IMG/VR virus record: IMGVR_UViG_3300030329_004064
Span: 1 to 32,584 of that record
Reading direction: 5' to 3' (one strand)
DNA length: 32,584 nucleotides
From: a virus
Both the position numbers and the translations under genes were made by a program. Under the pieces are notes generated by a model. It searched no databases and was not told the origin of the DNA. It saw nothing but the letters and a program-made list of their open reading frames with translations. Shown one piece after another: positions 23,484 to 31,756 of the stretch (within the stretch, counting starts at the first letter, position 1; each line of letters starts with the position of its first letter).

Positions 23484-25319
23484 TTATTCAGGAAACGCTG
23501 CACCTGTTGGTTGAATTGTGAAATCAAGAATAATAAATTCAGCTGTTCTTGTTGGTTGTAAGAATATCTGACCTATCAGCTGATTTCTATCAATCGTATC
23601 AGGTGTATTATTTGTATCATCCATTACCACTCTAAACGCACTCAAACCACTCTGTGATTGAACTTGTTCAAGGAATGGATTAACAATGTTCAAGAATCTT
23701 TTTCTCAATTGAGTAGTGTTTTGTTCAAACACCAAGAATCTTGAAGAAGAAGCGATAAACTTCTTAACTCTTATAAGTAGTCGTCTTACATTAACTCTAT
23801 CAAGAGCCGAAGCTTTCTTCTGTAATGTTTTTTGTCCAAACACCGTTACACCCTGTCCAGGGAAGGTTGCTATTGGATTAACATTCGAATCATATAATGT
23901 GTCTCTCTGACTTAATAAAAGTTTTCTTTCTGCTTGGATTACGGTATCAAGACCACCACGATTTAGACCTGCTGGTGCAAACCATGGATGAGCTACTTTA
24001 TCATTAAATGCATATACACCACCAAGTACAACTGAAGGTGGTACCCATCTCAATGAACCATTTACTCGTGCATCTGCTATTTGAACCCAAGGCCAATAAA
24101 CGGCTGCGTAATTTGTATCAATTGTATCAGCTTGCTGTGTGGCTACTGAAACACTAGAATTGTAATTTGTACAATCTGCTATATAAAAAGCATCTGCTCT
24201 ACTTTCACACATATCAACTGCTTTTTGAACAAGTGTACTACTATTCTGAATAGTAAGACCCGGCATCAATAATAAATTTATATCATATTCATCTTGATTC
24301 GCTAAAAGATTAATAGCATCTTCATATAATGTTTTAACAAGAGTATTACCCGGATTAAATCCTTGTACATTTGTTGAACTAACACTTTCATAAAAAGCTG
24401 CTGGAACTGATGCTGAATATCCGTGTTGATTACCCCATAAATCAAAATCATTTGCTCCGGCAGTAGCTTCTGAGAAAGATGAACTTTGATTACCTGGTAA
24501 AGAACCTGTTAAAACACCATCTCTTCGTGTACCATTTTCATCTAAATAATTAGGTGTTGGTGAAGCTATTGATTTAACTCTTATAAATTTAGATTTAACT
24601 GGAAATTCTCCAGTTGTTTTAATATATGGTTCACTTGTTCCACTACCTTCAAGACTGAAATCTTGGTTACCAATAACTCTTTCTATATAATTATTTGAAT
24701 TAGGGTCAATTGAAACATTGTTCCAACTTTCTAATACTGATTTTCTTTTAATAGTATCACCACCACTTCTAACTAATACATTAAAAGTTCCTTTTGTTAT
24801 ATTTCTACCTGTAATTTCTATTCTGTAATTATCTGAAGAACCTGAAATTAGTGTATTATTACTACCTGCATGAGAACCAGAATGGTCTGTATACGCTGCT
24901 CTTCCATTTCCATAATTATTATAGATAATACCATCACCTATTGTTTCAAATGTTATTGATGCGTCCGGGGTTCCACTTGTTTGAGACTGAATATAAGTCT
25001 CACCATCTTTCGCTTTATAAACGACTGCAGATGCTGGTGTACCGTCTGAAATTCTAATTACGGTTAATGGACCGGCATTTTGTAAATATTGTTCGGCTGC
25101 GTGTGAAGTTAAGTATTGATAATAATTTGAACCACTCCTAAATGTTGTACCAAATGTGTTTTCAAACTCACTAAATGTTTGAACTACGGTAGGAATCATA
25201 GCTGGACCCTTAACCGTTGGTCCTATGATTGCTGCTCCAATATCACCAATTGCTGCTGGTAAAAACGAAGCGTCTATTTCGTTGGTAAATACACCGGGAG
25301 ATACGACTTTTTCTGCCAT
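23484..25319 (-). CDS. gp18: Tail sheath protein paralogue 1, T4 gp18-like, 611 residues
   Basis: Contractile sheath subunit. The N-terminus MAEKVVSPGVFTNEIDASFL (1-20) is the typical sheath start that hooks onto the neighbouring subunit. The C-terminal domain contains NVNPIATFPGQGVTVFGQKT, then RVNVRRLLIRVKKFIASSSR, and ends DFTIQPTGAAFPE, the strongly conserved sheath core that forms the handshake with other subunits and lines the tube. It has its own promoter-like element about 65 bases upstream and AGGAG before the ATG. Its paralogue follows directly. The shorter middle region makes it closest in length to T4 gp18 (659), so it may be the basic sheath. Confidence 0.9.
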   Translation of the reverse strand: MAEKVVSPGVFTNEIDASFLPAAIGDIGAAIIGPTVKGPAMIPTVVQTFSEFENTFGTTFRSGSNYYQYLTSHAAEQYLQNAGPLTVIRISDGTPASAVVYKAKDGETYIQSQTSGTPDASITFETIGDGIIYNNYGNGRAAYTDHSGSHAGSNNTLISGSSDNYRIEITGRNITKGTFNVLVRSGGDTIKRKSVLESWNNVSIDPNSNNYIERVIGNQDFSLEGSGTSEPYIKTTGEFPVKSKFIRVKSIASPTPNYLDENGTRRDGVLTGSLPGNQSSSFSEATAGANDFDLWGNQHGYSASVPAAFYESVSSTNVQGFNPGNTLVKTLYEDAINLLANQDEYDINLLLMPGLTIQNSSTLVQKAVDMCESRADAFYIADCTNYNSSVSVATQQADTIDTNYAAVYWPWVQIADARVNGSLRWVPPSVVLGGVYAFNDKVAHPWFAPAGLNRGGLDTVIQAERKLLLSQRDTLYDSNVNPIATFPGQGVTVFGQKTLQKKASALDRVNVRRLLIRVKKFIASSSRFLVFEQNTTQLRKRFLNIVNPFLEQVQSQSGLSAFRVVMDDTNNTPDTIDRNQLIGQIFLQPTRTAEFIILDFTIQPTGAAFPE

Positions 25320-25384
25320 TATAATTCTCCTAATTTTTTTGTTAGACTATTTAAATATGTACTTGATAACCACAAGATATCGTC

Positions 25385-25396
25385 ATATATAAATAT
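25385..25396 (-). promoter_or_regulatory. Repeated promoter-like element upstream of sheath 1
   Basis: Sense ATATTTATATAT followed by GACGATA, about 65 bases before the sheath 1 start. One of nine copies. The remainder of 25320-25445 is an AT-rich leader with no ORF. Confidence 0.6.
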
Positions 25397-25445
25397 ATGT
25401 GAGATTTCGTAAACTGACTTTTATTTTTTGTTTTTGAAAAAAAAA

Positions 25446-25745
25446 TTAAGAATTTTCAGTTGTTTCTACTTTAGGGGCTGGAACAAATTCACCATCACCG
25501 ATATTAAGTGTACCCATACCATACTTGTCTTGAAGAGTAGTAATAAACTCTTTTTCTGCCTCTTGAGTTTTCGCGTATTCTGACATAACTTCTTTTTCTT
25601 GTTCATGCAAAGAATCTAATTGTGATTCAAAATTATATCTTGAAAGCTGAATTTGACCTATAGCACTTTGAATATTAAAATAATTTTTTCTAATATCTGT
25701 GATTTTATTTAGTTCTTCTGGTTGTAGTTTGATTGCTTCTGACAT
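25446..25745 (-). CDS. Coiled-coil hypothetical protein, 99 residues
   Basis: Nearly all helix: heptad-like hydrophobics run from residue 8 to 75 (EELNKITDIRKNYFNIQSAI, QIQLSRYNFESQLDSLHEQE, then AKTQEAEKEFITTLQDKYGM), followed by GTLNIGDGEFVPAP and a short polar tail. No cysteine, no membrane segment. The composition fits a small structural or assembly protein; no family recognised. It is a one-gene unit with its own promoter-like element 32 bases upstream, between the gp15-like and sheath genes, so a function in neck or tail assembly is likely by position only. Confidence 0.75.
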   Translation of the reverse strand: MSEAIKLQPEELNKITDIRKNYFNIQSAIGQIQLSRYNFESQLDSLHEQEKEVMSEYAKTQEAEKEFITTLQDKYGMGTLNIGDGEFVPAPKVETTENS

Positions 25746-25776
25746 TTATAACCTCCATTAAATTAATGTTTATTTC

Positions 25777-25788
25777 ATATATAAATAT
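25777..25788 (-). promoter_or_regulatory. Repeated promoter-like element upstream of the coiled-coil gene
   Basis: Sense ATATTTATATAT followed by GAAATAAAC, about 32 bases before the ATG at 25745. One of nine copies. A weak A-run/T-run hairpin near 25804-25820 follows the preceding gene. Confidence 0.6.
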
Positions 25789-25819
25789 ATATTTTTTATT
25801 CAAAAAATGATTTTTTTTT

Positions 25820-26677
25820 TTAATCTACTAAATTTTCTGTAAAAATTACTTTACCTGTAGTTCTTTTTGTTTGTAAAGTGGAAATCTTATTAGTAACTAT
25901 TGAATTATAATCTTCTGGTAATAGATAAGCTTTTGTCATTACTGAAAAATTACTTTTGATAAATCTTTGACCAGCCTGGTCCATTTCTGATGCATCTGAT
26001 ATACTTTCAACTAAAGAATAAAATTTTCTTTCTTGAGCTGTTCCCCAATATTGATTATTAAATTCAATAAATGATTCTGTTAAAGTATTCATTTGTTCAA
26101 TGAAATTAGACCATAAAATAACTTCATAAGTTACATTAACATAATTAGGAACGGTAGTAACTACAAATTCAGTAACTGGTTTCATACCCTGTTGTACAGC
26201 GAATCTATCATATCTATTTGTTTTAGACCAAGTTTTTCCTACTATATAATCACTATCTTCTCGTTTTAAATCGTGTTCCATACCAACAGGTAATTCTGTA
26301 CTTTTAGCTACTTCTGTTCTTTTTATCATAATCAAAGGTAAGATTAGACCTCCGTTTTTGTCTCTTAATACTCCTTGTTTTCTAGCTGATACCCATCTTT
26401 CTTGATTTGCATACATAACTGGAACTTTAAATATTTCATTATTCTCTTTAATTGTAGGTCTAATTATTTCTTTAATAAATCCCATTATAGATGTATCAAC
26501 ATCTTTTAAAGTTACAGCATAATTTTTTGTAAAATCTGTACCAGGTGAATATGATACAGCTTTATTTTCACTTCTAATATTAGGTTTCGCATTCAATTCT
26601 TTTGTAGAAACTTGATTAGCTCTATTAATACTTTCTTTACTTACAATCTGTTTATTTGTAATTGGTTTAACTGCCAT
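25820..26677 (-). CDS. gp15: Tail completion/sheath stabiliser protein, T4 gp15-like, 285 residues
   Basis: Caps the tail tube and sheath and joins them to the neck. The region KENNEIFKVPVMYANQERWV (77-96) closely follows T4 gp15's 'VPITYASKEHF' core, with ILPLIMIKRTEV (108-122) and a later NVTYEVILWSNFIEQMNTLT (about 180-199), like gp15's YELSIFTRYEDDMFQIVEQI. T4 gp15 has 272 residues. The first 55 residues are an added, low-complexity N-terminus. Neighbours support the call: it is last in the neck operon after the gp13- and gp14-like genes, the same order as T4. Its start overlaps the small gene before it by 11 bases. Confidence 0.78.
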   Translation of the reverse strand: MAVKPITNKQIVSKESINRANQVSTKELNAKPNIRSENKAVSYSPGTDFTKNYAVTLKDVDTSIMGFIKEIIRPTIKENNEIFKVPVMYANQERWVSARKQGVLRDKNGGLILPLIMIKRTEVAKSTELPVGMEHDLKREDSDYIVGKTWSKTNRYDRFAVQQGMKPVTEFVVTTVPNYVNVTYEVILWSNFIEQMNTLTESFIEFNNQYWGTAQERKFYSLVESISDASEMDQAGQRFIKSNFSVMTKAYLLPEDYNSIVTNKISTLQTKRTTGKVIFTENLVD

Positions 26678-27074
26678 TTTTTCTCAATGCTCTCAATTTA
26701 TCAAGTTTATTATTTACTTTACCTTTTTTAACATTATCTATTTTTACATTTGAATCATCTGCTTTAGACAAAAATACATTTCTTTTTATATCTACATCTA
26801 CAGCTGTATTTTCATCATATACATTTAAATTACCATTTTTAACTTTTATGTTATCTATCTTACCTATTAAAGTATTCATCATAGATTCCATCTTCTCACC
26901 ATATACATTTGTATCTTCTTTGTAAACACCTGTGGATTTATTATCGATACTATTACCACTAACAACTTCTTTTTTTACTTGTGGTTTTTCTGGTTGTACA
27001 AAATTAGGATTCTTTGATAACTTTTCAGTATCATATTTTGTTATTTGTTTTCCTATAATTTGTTGTACAGCCAT
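26667..27074 (-). CDS. Small gene inserted between gp14- and gp15-like genes, 135 residues
   Basis: No family recognised. It starts MAVQQIIGKQITKYDTEKLS and then turns into a polar, Asn/Lys/Val-rich chain with repeats of N-V-K-x-N-G-N-L-N-V-Y and K-x-D-x-V-K/N, ending KLDKLRALRKNGS. The first residues resemble those of the following gp15-like protein (both MAVxxIxxKQI), which hints at a shared targeting or anchoring piece. It overlaps the gp14-like stop by one base and the gp15-like start by 11 bases, so the four genes are co-translated. A neck-associated linker is possible. Confidence 0.65.
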   Translation of the reverse strand: MAVQQIIGKQITKYDTEKLSKNPNFVQPEKPQVKKEVVSGNSIDNKSTGVYKEDTNVYGEKMESMMNTLIGKIDNIKVKNGNLNVYDENTAVDVDIKRNVFLSKADDSNVKIDNVKKGKVNNKLDKLRALRKNGS

Positions 27075-27547
27075 TATCTTGGTCTCTCTTCAATCTGTAA
27101 TGATGATAGTTTTGCATAATGTGCAGTAGCTCTTATTTGATGTTTATATCCTGGATGTCCAGCTACCAATTGAGGTTCCGTTGTTCCATTGATTTCCCAA
27201 TATTGGTCATTCCAATCTACTATATCACCAATTTCAGGATAAAAATTCAATGAACCACTTGCCAGATTTTCTCTTTGAAAATACATTTCTATATCACCTC
27301 TATAATCTGCACCAAATTCATCTTGTTCTATTGTAGGTTCATTATAAAGAATCAAACAATTAACTCTAAAACCTACATCATAATATTTTGTTGTTGACTC
27401 ACCATATAAATTTTCTTCTGTATTTTCTACATTTACTTTATAAACATCTACTGATTGACCTACAATTTCATCAATCAACTCTTCATTCATAGAGTTCATC
27501 AAATCAAATTCTTTTTTTGGCATAAAAAATGGTGATGTTCTTGACAT
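27074..27547 (-). CDS. gp14: Neck protein, T4 gp14-like, short form, 157 residues
   Basis: Part of the head-to-tail connector. Residues 30-75 (QSVDVYKVNVENTEENLYGE, then RVNCLILYNEPTIEQDEFGA) follow the gp14 pattern 'VECYYVPRE...IFGED' with a YGE in place of FGED, and IGDIVDWNDQYWEINGTTEP (105-125) matches gp14's 'GDLIYFPMDNSLFEI'. T4 gp14 has 256 residues, so this is a reduced version without the C-terminal part. Placement directly after the gp13-like gene (4 bases) and before gp15 keeps the T4 order. Homology is inferred from motif pattern and order. Confidence 0.68.
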   Translation of the reverse strand: MSRTSPFFMPKKEFDLMNSMNEELIDEIVGQSVDVYKVNVENTEENLYGESTTKYYDVGFRVNCLILYNEPTIEQDEFGADYRGDIEMYFQRENLASGSLNFYPEIGDIVDWNDQYWEINGTTEPQLVAGHPGYKHQIRATAHYAKLSSLQIEERPR

Positions 27548-27551
27548 AATA

Positions 27552-28730
27552 TTATCCTATATATATTTTAAGTGGTGCTCTTCCCAATACTACACTTTGT
27601 GCTTGTGCTTCAGTTGCTTCCATTTCTGCTTTAGCTGTTAAAGATACTTGTTCTAAAAACATCTTTAACTCTTCGATTAACATATTTTTTTCTTCTCGAC
27701 CTTCTGCTTTTAATGCTTCTCCGTCAAGTGATACTTCTCCATTAGGTATTGGCATAGATGAATATTTACTTCTAACAATACCCAATAATTCTTTAGCTAA
27801 TGCTAATGTATATCTTCTTATCCATTGTCTTCCTACAGAATTTATTTCTGAATATGTAATAAATTTATATGGTACATTTGATGGGTCTGTTGTTTTTCCT
27901 GTAGTATAAGTTGAAGTTAATGAATTTCTTTCACTTCTTACATAATAATTAAAGAAAACTTTATCACCTACATCTTTAGCTTGTGGTATAGGAAATAATC
28001 TTAACTTATTATTAACTAATTCAAAAGAAAATTGAGCTTTTCTAATTTTATCATTTGTTTCAATTGCATTAGCTCGTGTAATATCGTGATGAATTGGTCT
28101 CAGTATAAATGAAACAGCGGGTGCTACATTACCCATTCCGAAGTTATCTAACATATTTCGTTGTTCAAATGAACCAGCGAATGGGTCATAGAATCTTGTT
28201 ACAGCTGATGGTCCATAATTAAATATAGTTTGTATTTCTAATCTTTCACTAGAATGACTTGAATTTGAAAATGAAGCTTCTGTTGGTATATCATAAACTT
28301 GTTGTTGTTTTAATGTTATTGAACCTGTATGTAAAGTTGTATCACCTCCCACATTCGCGAATGTTCCATATTTATCAGATAAAAATATCGCTGACCCTCC
28401 TGCAGGCTTTACGGGATTAAGTGAACCAGTACTCATTGAACCAGATATTCTATCACTATTACCATAGTGTTCCCACATCCAATTTCTTATATTATAATTA
28501 TTTATATGTGATGAATAATCTGATGTCGCTTCTTCAAAACAAGCATAAATTGATGAACTAGGTATTTCTAGTTGCATGACAGGATGGCCCATTTTTCTAG
28601 CTACATATTTACATACTTCAACTGATTCTGAATGAAAAGTTTCATCGGCATCATATAATCCAAAAGGAGTATCTCCTCTGGCTGATGTAGTTATTGTTGG
28701 GTCTTCATAAACATATATTTCTTTTGACAT
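27552..28730 (-). CDS. gp13: Neck protein, T4 gp13-like, 392 residues
   Basis: Head-to-tail connector component. The C-terminal third has GRQWIRRYTLALAKELLGIV (about 299-318), then GEVSLDGEALKAEGREEKNM, the segment seen in gp13 neck proteins of T4-like marine phages ('W.KRY..AL.K.....G.V.L.GQ'). The N-terminal half has ACFEEATSDYSSHINNYNIR (63-82), a helix typical of the family, and a Ser/Gly-rich loop region (95-170), making it longer than T4 gp13 (309). It leads the neck operon behind a terminator and a promoter-like element. Strong by order (13-14-x-15), moderate by sequence. Confidence 0.7.
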   Translation of the reverse strand: MSKEIYVYEDPTITTSARGDTPFGLYDADETFHSESVEVCKYVARKMGHPVMQLEIPSSSIYACFEEATSDYSSHINNYNIRNWMWEHYGNSDRISGSMSTGSLNPVKPAGGSAIFLSDKYGTFANVGGDTTLHTGSITLKQQQVYDIPTEASFSNSSHSSERLEIQTIFNYGPSAVTRFYDPFAGSFEQRNMLDNFGMGNVAPAVSFILRPIHHDITRANAIETNDKIRKAQFSFELVNNKLRLFPIPQAKDVGDKVFFNYYVRSERNSLTSTYTTGKTTDPSNVPYKFITYSEINSVGRQWIRRYTLALAKELLGIVRSKYSSMPIPNGEVSLDGEALKAEGREEKNMLIEELKMFLEQVSLTAKAEMEATEAQAQSVVLGRAPLKIYIG

Positions 28731-28753
28731 ATTTAAACTCCAGGTTACCTATC

Positions 28754-28765
28754 ATATATAAATAT
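28754..28765 (-). promoter_or_regulatory. Repeated promoter-like element upstream of the neck operon
   Basis: Sense ATATTTATATAT followed by GATAGGT, about 25 bases before the gp13-like start and just past the capsid terminator. One of nine copies. Confidence 0.6.
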
Positions 28766-28781
28766 GTGATAAAACGAAAAA

Positions 28782-28801
28782 ACCCTATCAAAAGATAGGG
28801 T
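28782..28801 (-). terminator. Intrinsic terminator after the major capsid gene
   Basis: Eight-base-pair perfect stem (sense ACCCTATC / GATAGGGT) with a TTTT loop, followed in the sense direction by TTTTTTCG. It lies about 50 bases past the capsid stop and ends the core-capsid unit. Confidence 0.88.
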
Positions 28802-28853
28802 CTTTTCTTAACTAATCAACCTCCCTATATTAAGAGGTTAGTACAGAATTAAC

Positions 28854-30506
28854 TTATACTAAGTTTAAGTCTGCACAATAGATTTTACCATAAAACTCTG
28901 GTCTAATCATTTTCTTAGCGTATCGTGTCATTACACCTTTTCTTGGTGTGAAGTCACTTGGGTCATACACTAGAGGAGTCATAATCAATGGAACATATGG
29001 GGCATATACCGCACCTGTTTCAAGGAAGTTACTACCTCTGAATCCAGTTAGGATAACATTTTCAGTCATATATGGATTTTTGTACACTTGGAATCTATTT
29101 TGTAGAGCTCCAATTTGTGAAACACCCATAGCGAACTGAGACTTGTTACCGTCTGTAGCTGCTGCGTATCCTGGAATTGACTCTAGAATTGTTGCTACTT
29201 TTGGAGATACAACAACAAAGTTAGCACCACCTCTTAGAGTTAATTGATGAATAGTATTTGACACTTTTTGAATTTTTTCAACAAGTGTTTGATACCATTC
29301 GAACCTAGTGTAAGCCAAATCACCTGCATTACCTGCAACTGATGTTGTAAACGATGCACTTGCTGAATCATACACATTACCAACTTTAGCTGACCAGTAA
29401 TCTGTAGTAACAGCATCATTGATTAACATATCAAGTATTTCTAAATCAATTTCCATTGAAATATACTCACTTAACATAGATGTTAATTCAGCTTCTGCGT
29501 CTACAGAATGATAAGCGTTTAAGTCTTGTGCTAATTCAGGAGTCCATACAGCTTTCAACTTACGAGTTTTAGCTACAATAGGTCTACTTCTTAGTTTCAA
29601 GTCAACTTCAGGAATTGCTAATGAATCTTGAGTAGCATTTCCGTCTCTATCCTCAAAATCACCTCTTGATGATTCTGTATTAGATACGATTGGTTTAACG
29701 GTTAATGAACCAGTAGTTTTTAGTCCTAGTACACCATCACTATCTTGTAGAATAGTTGTAAATGTACCTGGATTTGTATCATCACCAGTAATGCTTCTGT
29801 ACTGACCGCCTTTATACTCAGAAACGGTAGCATCGAAATCACCACCTACAGATACTTCCCAACCTCTAACAGCTGCTGTATCAACTGGACCAGTAACTGC
29901 TGCCGATACTTTTATTAATCCTGAACCTGAATTATCAGAGTCATAATTAATATCAGCCATCGATGCTGCTGAACCAGTAACATTTAGTGTTTGAGCTGAG
30001 CCTGTTCCTACGGTATATCCGTATTTACCTGTTCCATAAAATCCTTTATCAGGATATGGTGTAGATGAACCAGATGGTGAAAATGGACCAGTGTTACCAT
30101 GAATTGAATCACCTTGTGTAAATCCACCTCTTGTTTTTCCGTGTTGGAAATCAAGATAGAATACAAGACCAGATGGTAAATTCATAGGCTGTACTGATAC
30201 AAATTCTTGAGCTGCGATTTCACCAAAAATTCTTCGAACTAGTGGTAGAGCAACTCCTGACCATTCTTCGTCACCTTTATAGTTTCCGCCAGCACTTCCT
30301 GCAGAAGGACTTGTTTTCGAAAACTCATTAATTAATTGCTTTGCCTGATTTTCAAGCAAAGTAGCCATACTAGAACGCTGAAACTCTTCATTCAAACCAT
30401 CAAGTAAGCCAGTTTTTTCCCATTTAGTAACGAGACCCTTAGCTTCTGCTTGTTGCTTTTTCATCGGAGAGGCGTCTAATAAAGCTTCATTTATGTAGTT
30501 TGACAT
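28854..30506 (-). CDS. gp23: Major capsid protein, T4 gp23-like, 550 residues
   Basis: Head shell subunit. Clear T4 gp23 matches: LLENQAKQLINEF (50-62), like 'IFENQEKDF'; ALPLVRRIFGEIAAQEFVSV (86-105) followed by QPMN, like 'MGMVRRAIPNLIAFDICGVQPMN'; RKLKAVWTPELAQDLNAYHS followed by AEAELTSMLS, like 'RQLKAAYSIELAQDLRAVHGMDADAEL'; and GAVYAPYVPLIMTPL near the end, like 'AGIYYAPYVALTPL'. The first 80 residues are likely removed by the prohead protease, as in T4. A central Gly/Ser/Asp-rich region (about 120-270) replaces the T4 insertion domain. It follows the core gene by 10 bases and ends at a terminator. Confidence 0.95.
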   Translation of the reverse strand: MSNYINEALLDASPMKKQQAEAKGLVTKWEKTGLLDGLNEEFQRSSMATLLENQAKQLINEFSKTSPSAGSAGGNYKGDEEWSGVALPLVRRIFGEIAAQEFVSVQPMNLPSGLVFYLDFQHGKTRGGFTQGDSIHGNTGPFSPSGSSTPYPDKGFYGTGKYGYTVGTGSAQTLNVTGSAASMADINYDSDNSGSGLIKVSAAVTGPVDTAAVRGWEVSVGGDFDATVSEYKGGQYRSITGDDTNPGTFTTILQDSDGVLGLKTTGSLTVKPIVSNTESSRGDFEDRDGNATQDSLAIPEVDLKLRSRPIVAKTRKLKAVWTPELAQDLNAYHSVDAEAELTSMLSEYISMEIDLEILDMLINDAVTTDYWSAKVGNVYDSASASFTTSVAGNAGDLAYTRFEWYQTLVEKIQKVSNTIHQLTLRGGANFVVVSPKVATILESIPGYAAATDGNKSQFAMGVSQIGALQNRFQVYKNPYMTENVILTGFRGSNFLETGAVYAPYVPLIMTPLVYDPSDFTPRKGVMTRYAKKMIRPEFYGKIYCADLNLV

Positions 30507-30516
30507 TTATTTTCTC

Positions 30517-31608
30517 CTAATCTCTAATCAAACCTGCTAGTTTTCTAAACCTGTTAGCAACAACATTTTCTTCAGTAATCACTTTCTGAGATTTCTTAGA
30601 AGGTTTTGTTGATGCTATAGGAGCACTAGCAACTTCTTTTAAAGATTTTCGTTTAGGTATTCCGTTATTTTCGTTGAGTTGCTCAGCGACCGTCGAGAAT
30701 ACGAGTTTAATTTCACGAGTAGTTTGGGCTCTATCAAAATTTTCGACTATTTTTAATTTTTGATTGTTGTCCAAACTATACTCTTTAAATAGTTTGTTTG
30801 TATAAAGCAATTTAGCATTTAGAATATTAACTTCGTGAAGTTTGTCTTTCAAGAAATGTACAGCTTCTTTATACTCAGCTAATTCATTCACAGAATTATT
30901 AGCTATGTGATAAAGTGCTTCTACTTCTTCAGCAGTCAAATCTTCAGTACCATCCTCATCTATTTCAGACTCGTCAAGTTCATACTCTTCTTCAACTTCT
31001 TGTTCTTGTTGAATCGGAGCTTGAGCTTGAGGCTGAGCTTGTGGTTGTGGTTGTCTTTGAGCTTCTCTAACAACTGGTTTTTCTTCTGCATCAATTTCTT
31101 CTTCAAGTTCTTTGATTACAGAATCCAAATCAAGATTACTCTGTTTACCTTCCCAAACACCGTCACCTTCAGGGTCGTCTAACATTCCACCTGTACCTGC
31201 TCCGATAATACCACCGAGAGGTCCACCCACCATATAGCCTAAGCCACTGGCAGCTGCTGGAATAACAAATCCTTCTTCAACATCTGTTTCGTCTGGTACA
31301 CCATCACCATCTAAATCATCTACAGGAAGTTCATCATCTACAGGAACTTCACCGTCCACTGCAGGTACATCGTCTACAGGAATATCATCTACAGGAATAT
31401 CATCTACAGGAACTTCGTCACTCGGTAGTTCTTCACCTGTTTCATCATCGATTCCGTCACCATCTACATCATCTTCTTGTAGTTTTGCTGATAGCATTGA
31501 TTTTAGTTGAGGAGTGAATGCTTCTTCTAAAGCTGCTTTCGCATTTTGTAAAGCTGTTTCACGAACCGCTTTAGCATCTGCTATTGCTTCTTTCAATAAA
31601 TCACTCAT
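30517..31608 (-). CDS. gp22: Prohead core/scaffold protein, T4 gp22-like, with acidic repeats, 363 residues
   Basis: Internal scaffold for head assembly, expected to be degraded by the prohead protease. It starts with an Ala/Glu/Lys-rich helix and has two DxDGDGxxD-type stretches (48-56 and 99-107, similar to calcium-binding thrombospondin-3 or EF-hand loops) around a run of P-V-D-D units (VPVDDIPVDDIPVDDVP, about 66-82). A Gly-rich hydrophobic stretch (114-143) and Gln/Glu/Pro-rich linker follow. Two helical segments end in NRFRKLAGLIRD, typical of gp22 C-termini. Located just before the capsid gene, as in T4 (gene 22-gene 23). The acidic repeats and glycine segment are unlike T4 gp22. Confidence 0.82.
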   Translation of the reverse strand: MSDLLKEAIADAKAVRETALQNAKAALEEAFTPQLKSMLSAKLQEDDVDGDGIDDETGEELPSDEVPVDDIPVDDIPVDDVPAVDGEVPVDDELPVDDLDGDGVPDETDVEEGFVIPAAASGLGYMVGGPLGGIIGAGTGGMLDDPEGDGVWEGKQSNLDLDSVIKELEEEIDAEEKPVVREAQRQPQPQAQPQAQAPIQQEQEVEEEYELDESEIDEDGTEDLTAEEVEALYHIANNSVNELAEYKEAVHFLKDKLHEVNILNAKLLYTNKLFKEYSLDNNQKLKIVENFDRAQTTREIKLVFSTVAEQLNENNGIPKRKSLKEVASAPIASTKPSKKSQKVITEENVVANRFRKLAGLIRD

Positions 31609-31659
31609 TGATTTTCTCCATTATATTTTATTTTGGAATAAGTTTATTAGGAAACTTAA

Positions 31660-31705
31660 TAATGTTAAGTTATATTTAGACACCGTATAAGGTTACAGAC
31701 GGTGT
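31660..31705 (-). promoter_or_regulatory. Hairpins in the leader of the core/capsid operon
   Basis: Two short inverted repeats in the leader: ACACCGT/ACGGTGT (31680-31686 and 31699-31705, loop of 12) and AACTTA/TAAGTT (near 31653-31671). Both lie between the promoter-like element and the gp22-like start, so they would be in the 5' leader of the most highly expressed mRNA. A stabilising 5' structure or a weak terminator for an upstream transcript is possible; no T run follows. Confidence 0.35.
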
Positions 31706-31718
31706 ATTATAGTTTGTG

Positions 31719-31730
31719 TATATAAATATA
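31719..31730 (-). promoter_or_regulatory. Repeated promoter-like element upstream of the core/capsid operon
   Basis: Sense TATATTTATATA followed by CACAAAC, about 110 bases before the gp22-like start. It is the copy with the longest leader. It lies just past the stop of the bS21 gene (31757). The interval 31609-31756 holds no gene. Confidence 0.55.
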
Positions 31731-31756
31731 TAATTTTTTAAAAAAATTAATAATTT

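Noticed and set aside
31330-31435. Tandem 15-base repeats resembling a repeat array or CRISPR
   Set aside because: They encode in-frame PVDD units in the scaffold gene and there are no unique spacers.
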